In this document: positions 1 through 11,491 of the stretch, piece by piece | Layout of the letters: the number at the start of each line of letters is the position of its first letter | Position numbering within the stretch: position 1 is the first letter of the stretch | NCBI GenBank assembly: GCA_016742175.1 | Contig: JACVCH010000020.1 | Location: 1-64,000, forward strand | Length of the DNA stretch: 64,000 nucleotides | Direction of reading: 5' to 3' | Origin: Rhizobiaceae bacterium | Lineage (GTDB): Bacteria > Pseudomonadota > Alphaproteobacteria > Rhizobiales > Rhizobiaceae | Program-made: the position numbers and the translations under genes | Notes under the pieces: generated by a model | The model's database searches: none | What the model was told of the DNA's origin: nothing | Seen by the model: the letters and a program-made list of their open reading frames with translations, nothing else

Positions 1-1920
<1,920 letters not shown>

Positions 1921-2118
1921 GCGGGTCCTCCCAGAAATGGTCGCGCTCTTGAAGCACGGCGCGGGCTTGGCTGACAAGCCACGGCCGGCATCGTAGAAAT
2001 ACGTTGGCAACGGCCCTTCCAAGGCCACAAATGCTTGAAAAGGCATTCGCATCGATTAAACCGGAACCGGGGATCGATCGGCGCTGAGCCGATCCGGTCG
2101 ACCAGTCCGCGAGGTTGA

Positions 2119-3972
2119 ATGCAGGGACAGGTCGTCAGACGAACGATCATCGGGCTCGCCGCCCTCATCGTCGCGGGCATCGGGCTGGTTCTCGCGCTGC
2201 CGTGGATCGCCTCGACCCAACTCGTGCGCGACCGGATCGCCTACGAATTGTCGGCGTGGAGCGGCTATCGCGTCCAGCTCAGCCAGGCGCCGCGGATCGA
2301 CGTGTGGCCGACCTTCTCCGCCCATCTTTCCAATATCGCCCTTTACGAATGGGGCGCGCAGGGCAGCCGCCCGGTGCTCGAGGCTGAGCGGATCGACATC
2401 GACCTTTCCGCACTCGCGGCGCTGCGCGGCGACGTCGTCTTCTCACGGATCGCGCTCGAACATCCTTTGCTGAGGCTGACGAAGGCGACGCCGGTCTTCG
2501 ACATGCCGCCCTCGCCCGGCGGAGGACGAATGAGCCGGGCGATCGACACGGCGGGCGAGATCGTCGCCGCAAACGCCGTCGAGCCCGAACTTTCGGACCT
2601 GCCGAGCGACCCGTTCGGGCAGGTGACGTTCAACGACGGCCGCGTGGCGGTGGTCGACGGCGGCGAGGACCAGGTGATCCTCTCCGGCCTGACGGGGCAG
2701 ATCAACTGGCCCGCGCTCGACCGGCCGGCGACGCTGGCGGCCGCCGGCGTCTGGCGCAGCGAGGCGATCCGCGTCGAGGCGTCTAGCGCCGAGCCGCTTC
2801 TGCTGCTGGCCGGGGGAACCTCGCAGGTGCGGCTTTCGCTCGACGCGGCGCCGGCCAAGGCGCGCTTCGAGGGCGCGGCGAACCTTTCGACCAACTCCTT
2901 CTTCGACGGGCAGGCGAGCTTCGAGACGCCGTCGCTGCGCCGCGCGCTCGAATGGTCGCGCACGGACATCGCCGCCGGCCAGACGATCGGCGCGGCCAAG
3001 CTTTCGGGCCGGATCACCGGCAGCGCGGAGCGACTGCGCATCGAGGAGGCGGCACTCGATCTCGCCGGCAGCCCCGGCACCGGCGTGCTCGAACTTTCCA
3101 CCGACGGCGCAGCGCCGACGATCGGCGGCTCGATCGCGTTCGAGCAGCTCAATGTCGGCACCTTCCTCGCCGCCTTCACGCCGCAGGTCGACCGGGTGGA
3201 CGAGGCGGCGGATTTGATCGACGAGAATGCGGCGCGGCAGCTCAATCTCGATTTGCGCCTTTCGGCGACGCAGGCGCAGCTCGGCAATTTCGCGCTGGCG
3301 GAGCTTGCCGCGACGGCGCAACTGAAGGACGGCAGCGCGGCCTTCGACATTTCCGACGCCACGGCCTTCGGCGGCACGATCCAGGCGGGCATCCGCATCG
3401 AGCCGGCGGGCGGCGCCAATGCGGTCGAATTGCGGTTGCTTGCCAGCGAGATCGATGTCGGCGCGATGACCCTTGAGGCCGGCGGCAAGCGCTTCGTGCC
3501 GCAGACGCGCGGCAATTTTTCGGCCATCCTGCGCGGCAAGGGCAATGACTGGAATTCCGTGATCTCGACCTCGGAGGGAACGCTGACGGCGAATTTCGGG
3601 CCGGGCGACATCGTCGGCATCGACGCCAACGCCTTCCTGGCGCGGACGGCGGAGGGCCAGCTCTTTCCGCTGTCGAGCGTCGCCGAAGGCGCGCTGCCGA
3701 TGCGCGGCCTGCAGTTCAGCGCCGCCGTCGGCCGCGGGCTGGCGCGGATCGACACGGCGACGGTTTCGATGGAAGGCCGGCGCGCCTCGCTCACCGGCAT
3801 CGTGCCGCTGGCCGGACGTGCGCTGGCGCTTTCCGGCGAGGTCGCGCCCGTGGACGGACAGGGCGAGGTGACGGGCGAGGCCGTGAAGTTCTTCGTCGGC
3901 GGCGGCTGGGACGAGCCGTTCATCTCGCCGGTGCCCAGCACGCCCGATGTTCGGGACGCGCCGGAGCTCTGA
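2119..3972 (+). CDS. AsmA-family protein
   Basis: 617 residues from ATG 2119. One N-terminal membrane anchor (about residues 8-27) is followed by a long periplasmic region rich in beta-strand patterns. The start, ...RDRIAYELSAWSGYRVQLS, is typical of AsmA-domain proteins, which are linked to outer-membrane biogenesis and lipid transport. It stands alone between two minus-strand genes, with about 200 bp of non-coding sequence upstream and no clear promoter seen. The family is assigned from the anchor and overall layout; no catalytic residues are expected. The precise role is unknown. Confidence 0.75.
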   Translation: MQGQVVRRTIIGLAALIVAGIGLVLALPWIASTQLVRDRIAYELSAWSGYRVQLSQAPRIDVWPTFSAHLSNIALYEWGAQGSRPVLEAERIDIDLSALAALRGDVVFSRIALEHPLLRLTKATPVFDMPPSPGGGRMSRAIDTAGEIVAANAVEPELSDLPSDPFGQVTFNDGRVAVVDGGEDQVILSGLTGQINWPALDRPATLAAAGVWRSEAIRVEASSAEPLLLLAGGTSQVRLSLDAAPAKARFEGAANLSTNSFFDGQASFETPSLRRALEWSRTDIAAGQTIGAAKLSGRITGSAERLRIEEAALDLAGSPGTGVLELSTDGAAPTIGGSIAFEQLNVGTFLAAFTPQVDRVDEAADLIDENAARQLNLDLRLSATQAQLGNFALAELAATAQLKDGSAAFDISDATAFGGTIQAGIRIEPAGGANAVELRLLASEIDVGAMTLEAGGKRFVPQTRGNFSAILRGKGNDWNSVISTSEGTLTANFGPGDIVGIDANAFLARTAEGQLFPLSSVAEGALPMRGLQFSAAVGRGLARIDTATVSMEGRRASLTGIVPLAGRALALSGEVAPVDGQGEVTGEAVKFFVGGGWDEPFISPVPSTPDVRDAPEL

Positions 3973-3990
3973 TGCCCGCACTCCGCAGTT

Positions 3991-4806
3991 TCACCCCTGC
4001 GCGGCGGCCTGTTCGTCGCGGCGGCGCTGGACGTCGCGGCGCTTGTTGACCAGCGAGGCGATGATGACGCCGACACCCACCACCCCGATCAGGATCGTCG
4101 AGACGGCGTTGATTTCCGGCGTCACGCCGAGCCGCACCTGGCTGTAGATCCGCATCGGCAGCGTCGTTGCGCCGGGGCCGGAGGTGAAGCTGGCGATGAC
4201 GAGATCGTCGAGCGACAGGGTGAAGGCGAGCATCCAGCCGGCGACGATGGCGGGCAGGATGACCGGCAGGGTGACAGAAAAGAAGGTGCGCGTGGGCGTC
4301 GCGCCGAGGTCCTGCGCGGCTTCTTCAAGCGAACGGTCGAAGGATAGCAGGCGCGATTGAACCACGACCGCGACGAAGCACATCGAGAAGGTGATGTGGG
4401 CGAGCGTGATGGTCATGAAGCCGCGCTCGAGCCCGATGGCGACGAAGAGCAGGAGCAGCGACAGGCCGGTGATGACTTCCGGCATGACCAGCGGCGCGAA
4501 GACCATGCCGGTGAAGAGGATGCGGCCGTGGAAGCGCGTGTAGCGCGTCAGCACGATGGCCGCGAGCGTGCCGAGCACGGTTGCGACGGAGGCCGACAGG
4601 AAGGCGACGCGGAAGGTGACCCAGGCGGCGTCGATGAGCTGCTGGTTCGACAGAAGCGAAGCATACCAGCGGGTCGAGAACCCGCCCCAGACCGTGACGA
4701 GACGCGACGCGTTGAACGAATAGATGACCAGGAGCAGGATCGGGATGTAGAGGAACGCGAACCCCAGCACCAGCGAGACGATGTTGAAGCGCGAGAGGCG
4801 GTTCAT
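3991..4806 (-). CDS. potI: Putrescine ABC transporter, permease PotI
   Basis: 271-residue inner-membrane permease with about six membrane spans. The EAA loop (EEAAQDLGATP, residues 161-171) couples to the ATPase PotG. It begins at ATG 4806, whose ATGA overlaps the stop of potH (4803), so the two are translationally coupled. Last gene of the cluster puuA-potF-potG-potH-potI, all on the minus strand. With PotH it forms the heterodimeric channel for putrescine uptake. Substrate is inferred from PotF and the adjacent gamma-glutamylputrescine-synthetase-like gene. A spermidine (PotC) role is possible but less likely given the gene order. Confidence 0.88.
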   Translation of the reverse strand: MNRLSRFNIVSLVLGFAFLYIPILLLVIYSFNASRLVTVWGGFSTRWYASLLSNQQLIDAAWVTFRVAFLSASVATVLGTLAAIVLTRYTRFHGRILFTGMVFAPLVMPEVITGLSLLLLFVAIGLERGFMTITLAHITFSMCFVAVVVQSRLLSFDRSLEEAAQDLGATPTRTFFSVTLPVILPAIVAGWMLAFTLSLDDLVIASFTSGPGATTLPMRIYSQVRLGVTPEINAVSTILIGVVGVGVIIASLVNKRRDVQRRRDEQAAAQG

Positions 4807-5714
4807 CGGCCGCGCTCCTGGGCTTTCGCCTGCGCCTGCTGGAAGAACATGATCGGCACGACGAGGACAAGCAGGAGCACGATGGCGACGGCGGAGGCGA
4901 CCGGCCAGTCGCGATTGGCGAAGAACTCGTTCCACAAGGTCTTGCCGATCATCAGCGTCTGCGAGCCGCCGAGAAGGTCCGGGATGACGAACTCGCCGAC
5001 GGCGGGAATGAAGACCAGCATGCAGCCGGCGACGATGCCGGGCACGGAGAGCGGCACGGTGATCTTCCAGAACGCGCCGGCGGGCGTCGAACCGAGATCC
5101 TGCGCCGCCTCGATCAGCGAGAAATCCATCTTCTCCAGCGTCGCATAGAGCGGCAGCACCATGAAGGGCAGGTAGGAATAGACGATGCCGATATAGATCG
5201 CCGTGTAGGTGCCGGTGATGACGAGCGGCGCGTCGATGACGCCCAGCCAGAGCAGGAACTGGTTGAGCAGGCCCTCGGGCTTCAGGATGCCGATCCAGGC
5301 GTAGACGCGGATCAGGAACGACGTCCAGAAGGGCAGGATGACGAGCATCAGCAGCAGCGGGCGCAGGCTGTCGGGCGCGCGCGCCATGGCATAGGCCATC
5401 GGGTAGCCGACCAGAAGCGCCAGGAGGGTGGAGACGGCCGCGATCCAGACGCTGGTGAGGTACGCGTTGAAATAGAGCGCGTCGTCCCAGAGCCAGAGGT
5501 AGTTTTCGAAGGAAAGCTCGGAGAAGGCTTCGGTGAAGGTCGTCCAGCCTTCGGAAAGATCGAAGGTCGGGGTGTAGGGCGGCATCGAAATCGCGGTGAA
5601 GGACAGCGAAATCTTGAAGACGATCAGGAACGGGACGAGGAAGAAGACCAGCAGCCAGAGGTAGGGGATGATGATGGTGAGGCGGGAGGCGATGGCGGCG
5701 ACGAGGCGGTTCAT
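4803..5714 (-). CDS. potH: Putrescine ABC transporter, permease PotH
   Basis: 303-residue membrane permease with six predicted spans. A long periplasmic loop (about residues 45-85) follows the first span, as in PotH/PotB. The EAA motif IEAAQDLGST is at residues 201-210. Starts at ATG 5714 and its stop overlaps the start of potI by four bases. A ~200-bp gap to potG holds a palindromic repeat (5764-5885), so transcripts may be processed or partly terminated between ATPase and permeases. Confidence 0.9.
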   Translation of the reverse strand: MNRLVAAIASRLTIIIPYLWLLVFFLVPFLIVFKISLSFTAISMPPYTPTFDLSEGWTTFTEAFSELSFENYLWLWDDALYFNAYLTSVWIAAVSTLLALLVGYPMAYAMARAPDSLRPLLLMLVILPFWTSFLIRVYAWIGILKPEGLLNQFLLWLGVIDAPLVITGTYTAIYIGIVYSYLPFMVLPLYATLEKMDFSLIEAAQDLGSTPAGAFWKITVPLSVPGIVAGCMLVFIPAVGEFVIPDLLGGSQTLMIGKTLWNEFFANRDWPVASAVAIVLLLVLVVPIMFFQQAQAKAQERGR

Positions 5715-5763
5715 GGGTGCCGCTCCTCGTGGAAGTCAGAGAGCTCGGAAGCGTAGCGCTCTG

Positions 5764-5885
5764 TCGCGCCCCCCTCTGTCCTGCCGGACATCTCCCCCGC
5801 GAGGGGGGAGATCAGTCTCGTCGCCGACACCGCGTGATCTCCCCCCATGCGGGGGAGATGTCCGGCAGGACAGAGGGGGGCGCGA
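5764..5885. repeat. Palindromic repeat, family A copy 1
   Basis: Long imperfect inverted repeat. The left arm begins TCGCGCCCCCCTCTGTCCTG and the right arm is its reverse complement, ending GGACAGAGGGGGGCGCGA. Each arm is about 33 bp, with a second small palindrome (CTCCCCCGCGAGGGGGGAG) inside. It lies between potG and potH. A closely similar element occurs at 63800-63951. No coding content; looks like a dispersed REP/BIME-type rhizobial intergenic element. Confidence 0.85.
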
Positions 5886-5911
5886 GGGAATGAGGCGTTG
5901 ATCATTTCCGT

Positions 5912-7051
5912 CTACCGCGTCAGCACGACGCCGGCGTCGGCGGGGAAGGTGAGCCAGGCACGGTCGTTCCAGGTGAGCGGGTCTTCGCTGGTGCGGTGAC
6001 GGTTGAGTTCGCTGGAGCGGACAATCTGGCCGCTGGCGAGCTTGACGTTGTAGACCGTCATGTCGCCGAGGTAGCCGATGTCCCAGACCTCGCCCTCGAT
6101 GGCGTTGAGGGCCGGGTTTTCGGGCCTCTTCGACGAGATGCGGATCTTTTCGGGGCGCACGGCGTACCAGACGGTGCCCTGCCCCGCCGCATTCGCATCG
6201 TCGGCGCGGATGGTGACGCCGTCGGCGGTGGCGATCTCGATGCGGCCTTCGTCCCGCCCGGCGACGCGGCCCTCGAAGATGTTCACCGAGCCGACGAAAT
6301 CGGCGACGAAGCGGGAGGATGGGGCTTCGTAGACTTCGGCGGGCGTCGCCACCTGAATCACCTTGCCCTTGTCCATGATGGCGATGCGGTCGGCCATGGT
6401 CATCGCTTCCTCCTGGTCGTGCGTGACGACCATGAAGGTGAGGCCGAGCTGCTGTTGGAGGTCCATCAGCTCGAACTGGGTTTCCTCGCGCAGTTTCTTG
6501 TCGAGCGCGCCGAGCGGTTCGTCCAAGAGAAGCACCTTGGGACGCTTCGCGACGGAGCGGGCGAGCGCGACGCGCTGGCGCTGGCCGCCGGAGAGCTGGT
6601 GCGGCTTGCGCCTGGCGAATTGCTCCAGCTTGACCAGCTTCAGCATCTCGGCGACGCGCGTTTCGATGTCGGCCTTCGCCATGCCGTCCTGCTTCAGGCC
6701 ATAGGCGATGTTCTTCTCCACGGTCATGTGCGGGAAGAGCGCGTAGGACTGGAACATCATGTTGACGGGGCGGCGATAGGGCGGGATGCCGGCAAGGTCC
6801 TGCCCGTCGAGCAGGATGCGGCCCGAACTCGGCTGCTCGAAGCCGGCCAGCATTCTGAGGAGCGTGGACTTGCCGCAGCCCGATGCGCCGAGCAGCGCGA
6901 AGAACTCGCGCTCGTAGACATGAAGCGAGAGATTGTCGACGGCGGTGAAATCGCCGAAGCGCTTGGTGACGTTCTCGAAGGATATGAACGGCTTCGCGTT
7001 CGGATCGGTCCAGGGCGCAAAGCTGCGGCGGATGCTTCCCAGCGATTTCAT
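5912..7051 (-). CDS. potG: Putrescine ABC transporter, ATP-binding protein PotG
   Basis: 379 residues, the length usual for PotG (~377). Cytoplasmic ATPase energising PotH/PotI. Walker A GASGCGKS is at residues 55-62, the signature LSGGQ at 153-157, and Walker B LLLDEP at 174-179. The C-terminal ~110 residues form the TOBE domain (GRIEIATADG..., YAVRPEKIRIS). ATG start at 7051. Only 62 bp separate it from the upstream binding-protein gene potF, so it is likely in the same transcript. Confidence 0.92.
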   Translation of the reverse strand: MKSLGSIRRSFAPWTDPNAKPFISFENVTKRFGDFTAVDNLSLHVYEREFFALLGASGCGKSTLLRMLAGFEQPSSGRILLDGQDLAGIPPYRRPVNMMFQSYALFPHMTVEKNIAYGLKQDGMAKADIETRVAEMLKLVKLEQFARRKPHQLSGGQRQRVALARSVAKRPKVLLLDEPLGALDKKLREETQFELMDLQQQLGLTFMVVTHDQEEAMTMADRIAIMDKGKVIQVATPAEVYEAPSSRFVADFVGSVNIFEGRVAGRDEGRIEIATADGVTIRADDANAAGQGTVWYAVRPEKIRISSKRPENPALNAIEGEVWDIGYLGDMTVYNVKLASGQIVRSSELNRHRTSEDPLTWNDRAWLTFPADAGVVLTR

Positions 7052-7113
7052 TCGGGGCCCTCCGGGTCGGTCTGGAATGAAGAGGCCCGGATGAACCGGG
7101 CCTCGAAGGTTTC

Positions 7114-8214
7114 TTACTGGCCGGTGACGATGCGGGTCCAGCTTCGGGTCACGAGGCGCTGGAAGCGCGGCTCGTAGGGCATGACCGTGAACATCTTCTC
7201 CAGCGTCGCGTCGTCTGGATAGATCGCCGTGTCCTCGAGGATTTCGGGCTCGATGAACTCTTCCGCCGCTTTGTTGCCGTTGGCGAAATAGACGTAGTTC
7301 GTCGCCCGCGCGATGACTTCCGGCTCCATGATGAAGTTCAGGAATTCATGCGCTTCCTCGACGTTCTGCGCGTCGGCGGGGATCGCCATCTGGTCGAACC
7401 AGAGCTGGGCGCCTTCTTCCGGCACGGAATAGGCGACTTCGACGCCGTTGGCCGCTTCCTCGGCGCGGTCGGCGGCCTGGAAGACGTCGCCCGACCAGCC
7501 GATGGCCATGCAGATGTCGCCATTGGCGAGCGCATTGATGTATTCGGACGAGTGGAAGCGGCGGATGTGCGGGCGTACCGCCAGCATGACCTCCTCGGCG
7601 GCTTCGAGGTCGGCCTGTTCGGTCGAGTTCGGGTCCTTGCCGAGCCAGAGCAGGACGGTCGGCAGGATGTCGGTCGGGCTGTCGAGGAAATAGACGCCGC
7701 AATCGGCGAGCTTGGCGAGGTTTTCGGGATCGAAGGCGACGTCCCAGCTCGTGATTTCCGCGGTGCCGAGACGCTCCTCGACCATCTTGGGATTGTAGCC
7801 GATGCCGACCGTGCCCCACATGTAGTTGATCGAATAGGCGTTGCCGGGATCGTATTTCTCGGTCTGGCCTTCGACGAAGTCCCACATGTTCTCGATGTTC
7901 GGCAGCTTCGACTTGTCGAGTTCCTGGAAGACGCCGGCCTCGATCTGGCGCGACAGGAAGAGGCCGGTCGGCACCACAACATCGTAGCCCGAACCGCCGG
8001 CCAGAAGGCGCGTCTCGAGGATTTCGTTGGAATCGAACACGTCGTAGACGACGCGGATGCCGGTCTTCTCGGTGAACTCGGCGATCAGGGAATCGTCGAT
8101 GTAGTCGGACCAGTTGTAGACGTTGACGACCCGGTCCTGCGCGGCGGCGCCGCCGGCAAGGACGGCCGCGATGGCGCAGGCGCCGGCGCCGAGCAGCATG
8201 TTGCGTGACTTCAT
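7114..8214 (-). CDS. potF: Putrescine-binding periplasmic protein PotF
   Basis: 366 residues; exported solute receptor of the Pot system. Signal peptide at residues 1-26 (MKSRNMLLG...GGAAAQ). The mature start VVNVYNWSDYIDDSLI is the PotF/PotD hallmark. The start was chosen at ATG 8214, which is preceded by an AGGAGA ribosome-binding site; a longer open frame upstream lacks one. Part of the puuA-potFGHI set. Polyamine specificity is inferred from family and context; putrescine is favoured over spermidine because of the neighbouring puuA-like gene. Confidence 0.9.
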   Translation of the reverse strand: MKSRNMLLGAGACAIAAVLAGGAAAQDRVVNVYNWSDYIDDSLIAEFTEKTGIRVVYDVFDSNEILETRLLAGGSGYDVVVPTGLFLSRQIEAGVFQELDKSKLPNIENMWDFVEGQTEKYDPGNAYSINYMWGTVGIGYNPKMVEERLGTAEITSWDVAFDPENLAKLADCGVYFLDSPTDILPTVLLWLGKDPNSTEQADLEAAEEVMLAVRPHIRRFHSSEYINALANGDICMAIGWSGDVFQAADRAEEAANGVEVAYSVPEEGAQLWFDQMAIPADAQNVEEAHEFLNFIMEPEVIARATNYVYFANGNKAAEEFIEPEILEDTAIYPDDATLEKMFTVMPYEPRFQRLVTRSWTRIVTGQ

Positions 8215-8320
8215 TCGACTTCTCCTCTGTCGGTTCTCGTCTGTCTGGTTCTTGGGGCGGCGAACGCCCTGATAATGCAAAGCCTATTGGCGTTTTTGCA
8301 CTGCGGCAAGCGGCAATGGT

Positions 8321-9766
8321 TCACAGATAGGTGGTGCGCTCCAAGGGAGTGATCTCGGCCCAGAAGGCGACGATCTCGGCCCGCTTCAGATCGCGGTACA
8401 CCTTGGCGAGGAACGGCCCGAGCGCGCGGTCGGCGAAGGCGCTCTTCGCCATCAGTTGGAGCGCGTCGTCCATGTCGTCGGGCAGCATCAGCCCGTCCTC
8501 GTCATAGGCGTTACCGTCGACCGGCGGCGGCGGCACGGCCTTGGCCTCGATGCCCTCGACCATGCCCTGGATGATCGCGGCGAGGACGAGGTAGGGGTTG
8601 GCGTCCGCGCCGGCGATGCGGTGTTCGACGCGCCGGTTCGTATCGTTCGAGACGGGAATGCGCAGGGCGACCGAGCGGTTGTTCTCGCCCCAGACGGCGC
8701 GCGTCGGCGCATAGGAGCCGGGCGTGATACGGCGAAAGCCGTTCCATGTGTTGATGAAGATCAGGAGCGATTCCGGCATCGAGGTCAAAAGCCCCGCGAC
8801 GGCCGATTCCAGCACCTTGCGGCCCTGCGGGCCGCCGAAGACGTTCGACCCCGAAGTGTCCAGCATCGAGGCGTGGACGTGCATGCCGTTGCCGGCATAT
8901 TCGAGGAAGGGCTTGGCCATGAAGGTGGCCGTCAGCCCGTGCGCACGGGCGCAGCCGAGCACGATGCGGCGCAGCATGATGACGTCGTCCGCCGCCTTCA
9001 GCGGATCGGCGCGGTGCTTCAGATTGACCTCGAACTGGCCGGGCGCCGCCTCCTTGATGATCGTGTCGATCGGCAGGTCTTGAGCGTCCGCCGCGTCGCG
9101 GATCATGTCGAAGAGATCGGCATGTTCGGCCAGATCGTCGAGGCCGTACATGCGCAGGCGATCCGGTCCCGCGGTGGCGCCGACCGGCCCCGGCATGCCG
9201 TCATGCCAGGCGGTGTTCGGGTCGAGCAGGTAGAATTCGAGCTCGAAGGCGACGACGGGGAAGAACCCCTTGGCGTTCACCTCGGCGATCTTCTTTTTCA
9301 AGACCTGGCGCGGGTCGGCCATGTAAGGCTCGCCCTCGGGCGTGAAGGTCTGGAGCAGGACCTGCGCGGTCTTGCGCTTGGCCCATGGCACGATGGAGAG
9401 GGTGCCGCGCGTGGCGCGGCAATAGCCGTCCCGGTCGCCGGTCTCGATGTGGATGCCGGTTTCGGTGACCTCGCGGCCCCAGACGTCGAGGCCGTGCAGC
9501 GACATCGGGAAATTGACGCCTTCCTCGAAGGCCTTCTTCAGCGCATCGCCCGGCGCCCATTTGCCGCGCATGACGCCGTTTGGGTCGACCAGCAGGAACT
9601 CGACGGCTTCGATATCGGGATGTTCCTCGATGAAAGCGCGGTATTCGCGCTCGTGATCCGCGGAGACGAACTTGGACGCTGACGTCTCCCGCCTGGGCGG
9701 GGGTGCCGGATGGTGCGCGGATGTTTCAGGATGCGTTTCGAGGATGCCCGTTGCCGTGGGTTGCAA
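8321..9766 (-). CDS. puuA: Glutamine-synthetase-family protein, probable gamma-glutamylputrescine synthetase
   Basis: Up to 481 residues. Contains a GS beta-grasp and catalytic domain: VAFELEFYLLDP, EAAPGQFEVNLKHR, the FMAKPFLEYAGNGMHVHASM nucleotide/metal region, and NRRVEHRIAGADANPYL. The PuuA role would be ATP-dependent ligation of glutamate to putrescine, the first step of putrescine catabolism. No ATG lies upstream of the conserved region, so TTG 9766 is the likely start, with only a weak ACAGG upstream. It heads the pot operon, which supports a polyamine role. A second paralogue lies at 17056. Confidence 0.82.
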   Translation of the reverse strand: MQPTATGILETHPETSAHHPAPPPRRETSASKFVSADHEREYRAFIEEHPDIEAVEFLLVDPNGVMRGKWAPGDALKKAFEEGVNFPMSLHGLDVWGREVTETGIHIETGDRDGYCRATRGTLSIVPWAKRKTAQVLLQTFTPEGEPYMADPRQVLKKKIAEVNAKGFFPVVAFELEFYLLDPNTAWHDGMPGPVGATAGPDRLRMYGLDDLAEHADLFDMIRDAADAQDLPIDTIIKEAAPGQFEVNLKHRADPLKAADDVIMLRRIVLGCARAHGLTATFMAKPFLEYAGNGMHVHASMLDTSGSNVFGGPQGRKVLESAVAGLLTSMPESLLIFINTWNGFRRITPGSYAPTRAVWGENNRSVALRIPVSNDTNRRVEHRIAGADANPYLVLAAIIQGMVEGIEAKAVPPPPVDGNAYDEDGLMLPDDMDDALQLMAKSAFADRALGPFLAKVYRDLKRAEIVAFWAEITPLERTTYL

Positions 9767-9844
9767 GATAAACCTGTCTGCTGGTTGCCGATGCGCGAAG
9801 GGTGCCCCTCGCCTCGACGTGAGTCAAGCTTGGTTCAGGGAATG

Positions 9845-10804
9845 CTAATTCGGCTGCTGGACACCCGTCACGCCGGGTTTGAGCGGGCGACGCTGGCGGC
9901 GGAACTCGAGCCCGATATGGACCAGAAGCGCGGCGAAGACGACCGCGCCGCCGAGGATGGTGCGCGCCGAGGGCACCTCGGCATGGACGAGCCAGACCCA
10001 GACCGGACCGAGCAGCGTTTCGAACGTGCCGAGAAGCGCGGCGAAGGCGGCCGGGATGAGCCGCGCGCCGGTGGCGAAGAAGGCAAGGCCGAGGCCGAGA
10101 TTGAGCGCGCCGAAGGCGAAGAGGAACGCCATGTCGGGGGCCGTCACCGCGAAGGTCGAGGTTTGCGTCGCGGCGAACGTGCCGGCGATGAGCGTGCCGA
10201 GGCACGTGGCCGGGGTCATGCGGACATGGGCGTAGCGGCGCGTGATGACGGTGGCGCAGGCGAAGACCAGCGCGATGAGCACCGCAAGGCCGTCGCCGAT
10301 GGGTGAGACGTTTCCGGTGAGCGAATCCGACACCATGATGGCGACGCCGACGATGACGGCGGCAATGGCGCACCATGTGGCCAGCGAGACGCGCTCGCGG
10401 AAGAGGACGAAAGCGATGAGCGCCGCAATGAGCGGCACGCCGGCCTGCATCAAGAGCACGTTGGCGACGGTGGTGAAGGACAGCGCGACGACGAAGGAGG
10501 TCGACGCCGTGGCGAAGCAGATGGCGACCGCGACGCCGGGCAAGCCCATCTGGCGAAAGAGCGCCCTGGTCCCGGCGAGGCCGTCGCGCCAGACCATGTA
10601 GGCCACGAGGAAGGCGGCCGCCCAGAGCGAGCGCCAGAACACCACGGTCCATGAATCCGGCGCCTCGACGAAGCGGGCGATGGCGCCGCCGAAGCTCCAG
10701 AACAGGGCGGAGAGGAAGACGAGCAGCAGCCCGACGCGCTCCTCGCGCGGGGAGACCGCCGGAACGGCGGCAGGGACGGCGGTGACGGGCGCGACCTGCG
10801 ACAT
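9845..10804 (-). CDS. EamA/DMT-family transporter
   Basis: 319 residues with ten predicted transmembrane helices in two EamA repeats (VFLSALFWSFGGAIARF... and GDGLAVLIALVFACATVITRRYA...). Inner-membrane drug/metabolite exporter type; substrate unknown. Start taken at ATG 10804, the last in-frame ATG before the first helix. The gene ends 79 bp from the start of puuA on the same strand, so it may share transcription with the polyamine genes, but that is only positional. Confidence 0.8.
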   Translation of the reverse strand: MSQVAPVTAVPAAVPAVSPREERVGLLLVFLSALFWSFGGAIARFVEAPDSWTVVFWRSLWAAAFLVAYMVWRDGLAGTRALFRQMGLPGVAVAICFATASTSFVVALSFTTVANVLLMQAGVPLIAALIAFVLFRERVSLATWCAIAAVIVGVAIMVSDSLTGNVSPIGDGLAVLIALVFACATVITRRYAHVRMTPATCLGTLIAGTFAATQTSTFAVTAPDMAFLFAFGALNLGLGLAFFATGARLIPAAFAALLGTFETLLGPVWVWLVHAEVPSARTILGGAVVFAALLVHIGLEFRRQRRPLKPGVTGVQQPN

Positions 10805-10903
10805 GCTCGGTTTCCAAGGAGGCCGCGGAATGCGGCCCTGCCATCTACTTCGGTCGGTCTGCCGATGGCGTGATCCAGCCAGTTCAGCTAATTGGGGCAA
10901 TTC

Positions 10904-11491
10904 ATGCTGCTCCAATCGCGCCTCTTCCTGTTCAGCCTTCTCATGCTGCCCGCGCTCGCCATGCTGGCGCCGCTGGTTCTCGGCGCGCCGTGGCGGGTTT
11001 CGATCCGGCCGACCGGCGAGGCGGCGGCGGTGCTGCTGATTCTTGCGCTTACGATCTCGCCCCTGAAGGTGCTGTTCGGCGCGGCGGCGTGGACGCGCTG
11101 GCTGTTGAGGCAGCGGCGGGCGATCGGGCTGGCGGCGTTCGGCTATGCGGCGATCCACATGGTGGTGTTCGCGCTCTCGATCGGCAGCCTCGCCGACATC
11201 GTCGCCGGCATGGCCTGGGCTTCGATGTGGACGGGCTGGGCGGCATTCGCCGCGCTTCTCGTCATGGCGGCGATCTCCAACGACCGGGCGGTGCGGGCGA
11301 TGGGGCGCGGATGGAAGGCGGTGCAGCGGCTCGCCTATCCGGCGGCCGTGCTGACGCTGGCGCACTGGCTGCTTTTGACGCGCGACTGGACGGAAGCGCT
11401 GATCTGGTTCGCGCCGCTCGGGCTCTTGCAATTGGCGCGGCTCGCGACGAGTTTGCGCGCCAGGGATTCGAACGGGAGGACGGGGCGATGA
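10904..11491 (+). CDS. Ferric-reductase-like (YedZ/MsrQ-like) membrane protein
   Basis: 195 residues from ATG 10904 (a TTG at 10892 is also open). Five to six hydrophobic spans contain paired histidines in YAAIHMVV and TLAHWLLL, which could bind b-type haem as in the MsrQ/ferric-reductase-like family. MsrQ normally pairs with the molybdoenzyme MsrP, but no msrP is next to it. Instead it overlaps by four bases (ATGA) with a quinone-reductase-like gene, so the electron donor or partner may differ. The family is supported by length and histidine placement; the partner is unknown. Confidence 0.65.
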   Translation: MLLQSRLFLFSLLMLPALAMLAPLVLGAPWRVSIRPTGEAAAVLLILALTISPLKVLFGAAAWTRWLLRQRRAIGLAAFGYAAIHMVVFALSIGSLADIVAGMAWASMWTGWAAFAALLVMAAISNDRAVRAMGRGWKAVQRLAYPAAVLTLAHWLLLTRDWTEALIWFAPLGLLQLARLATSLRARDSNGRTGR

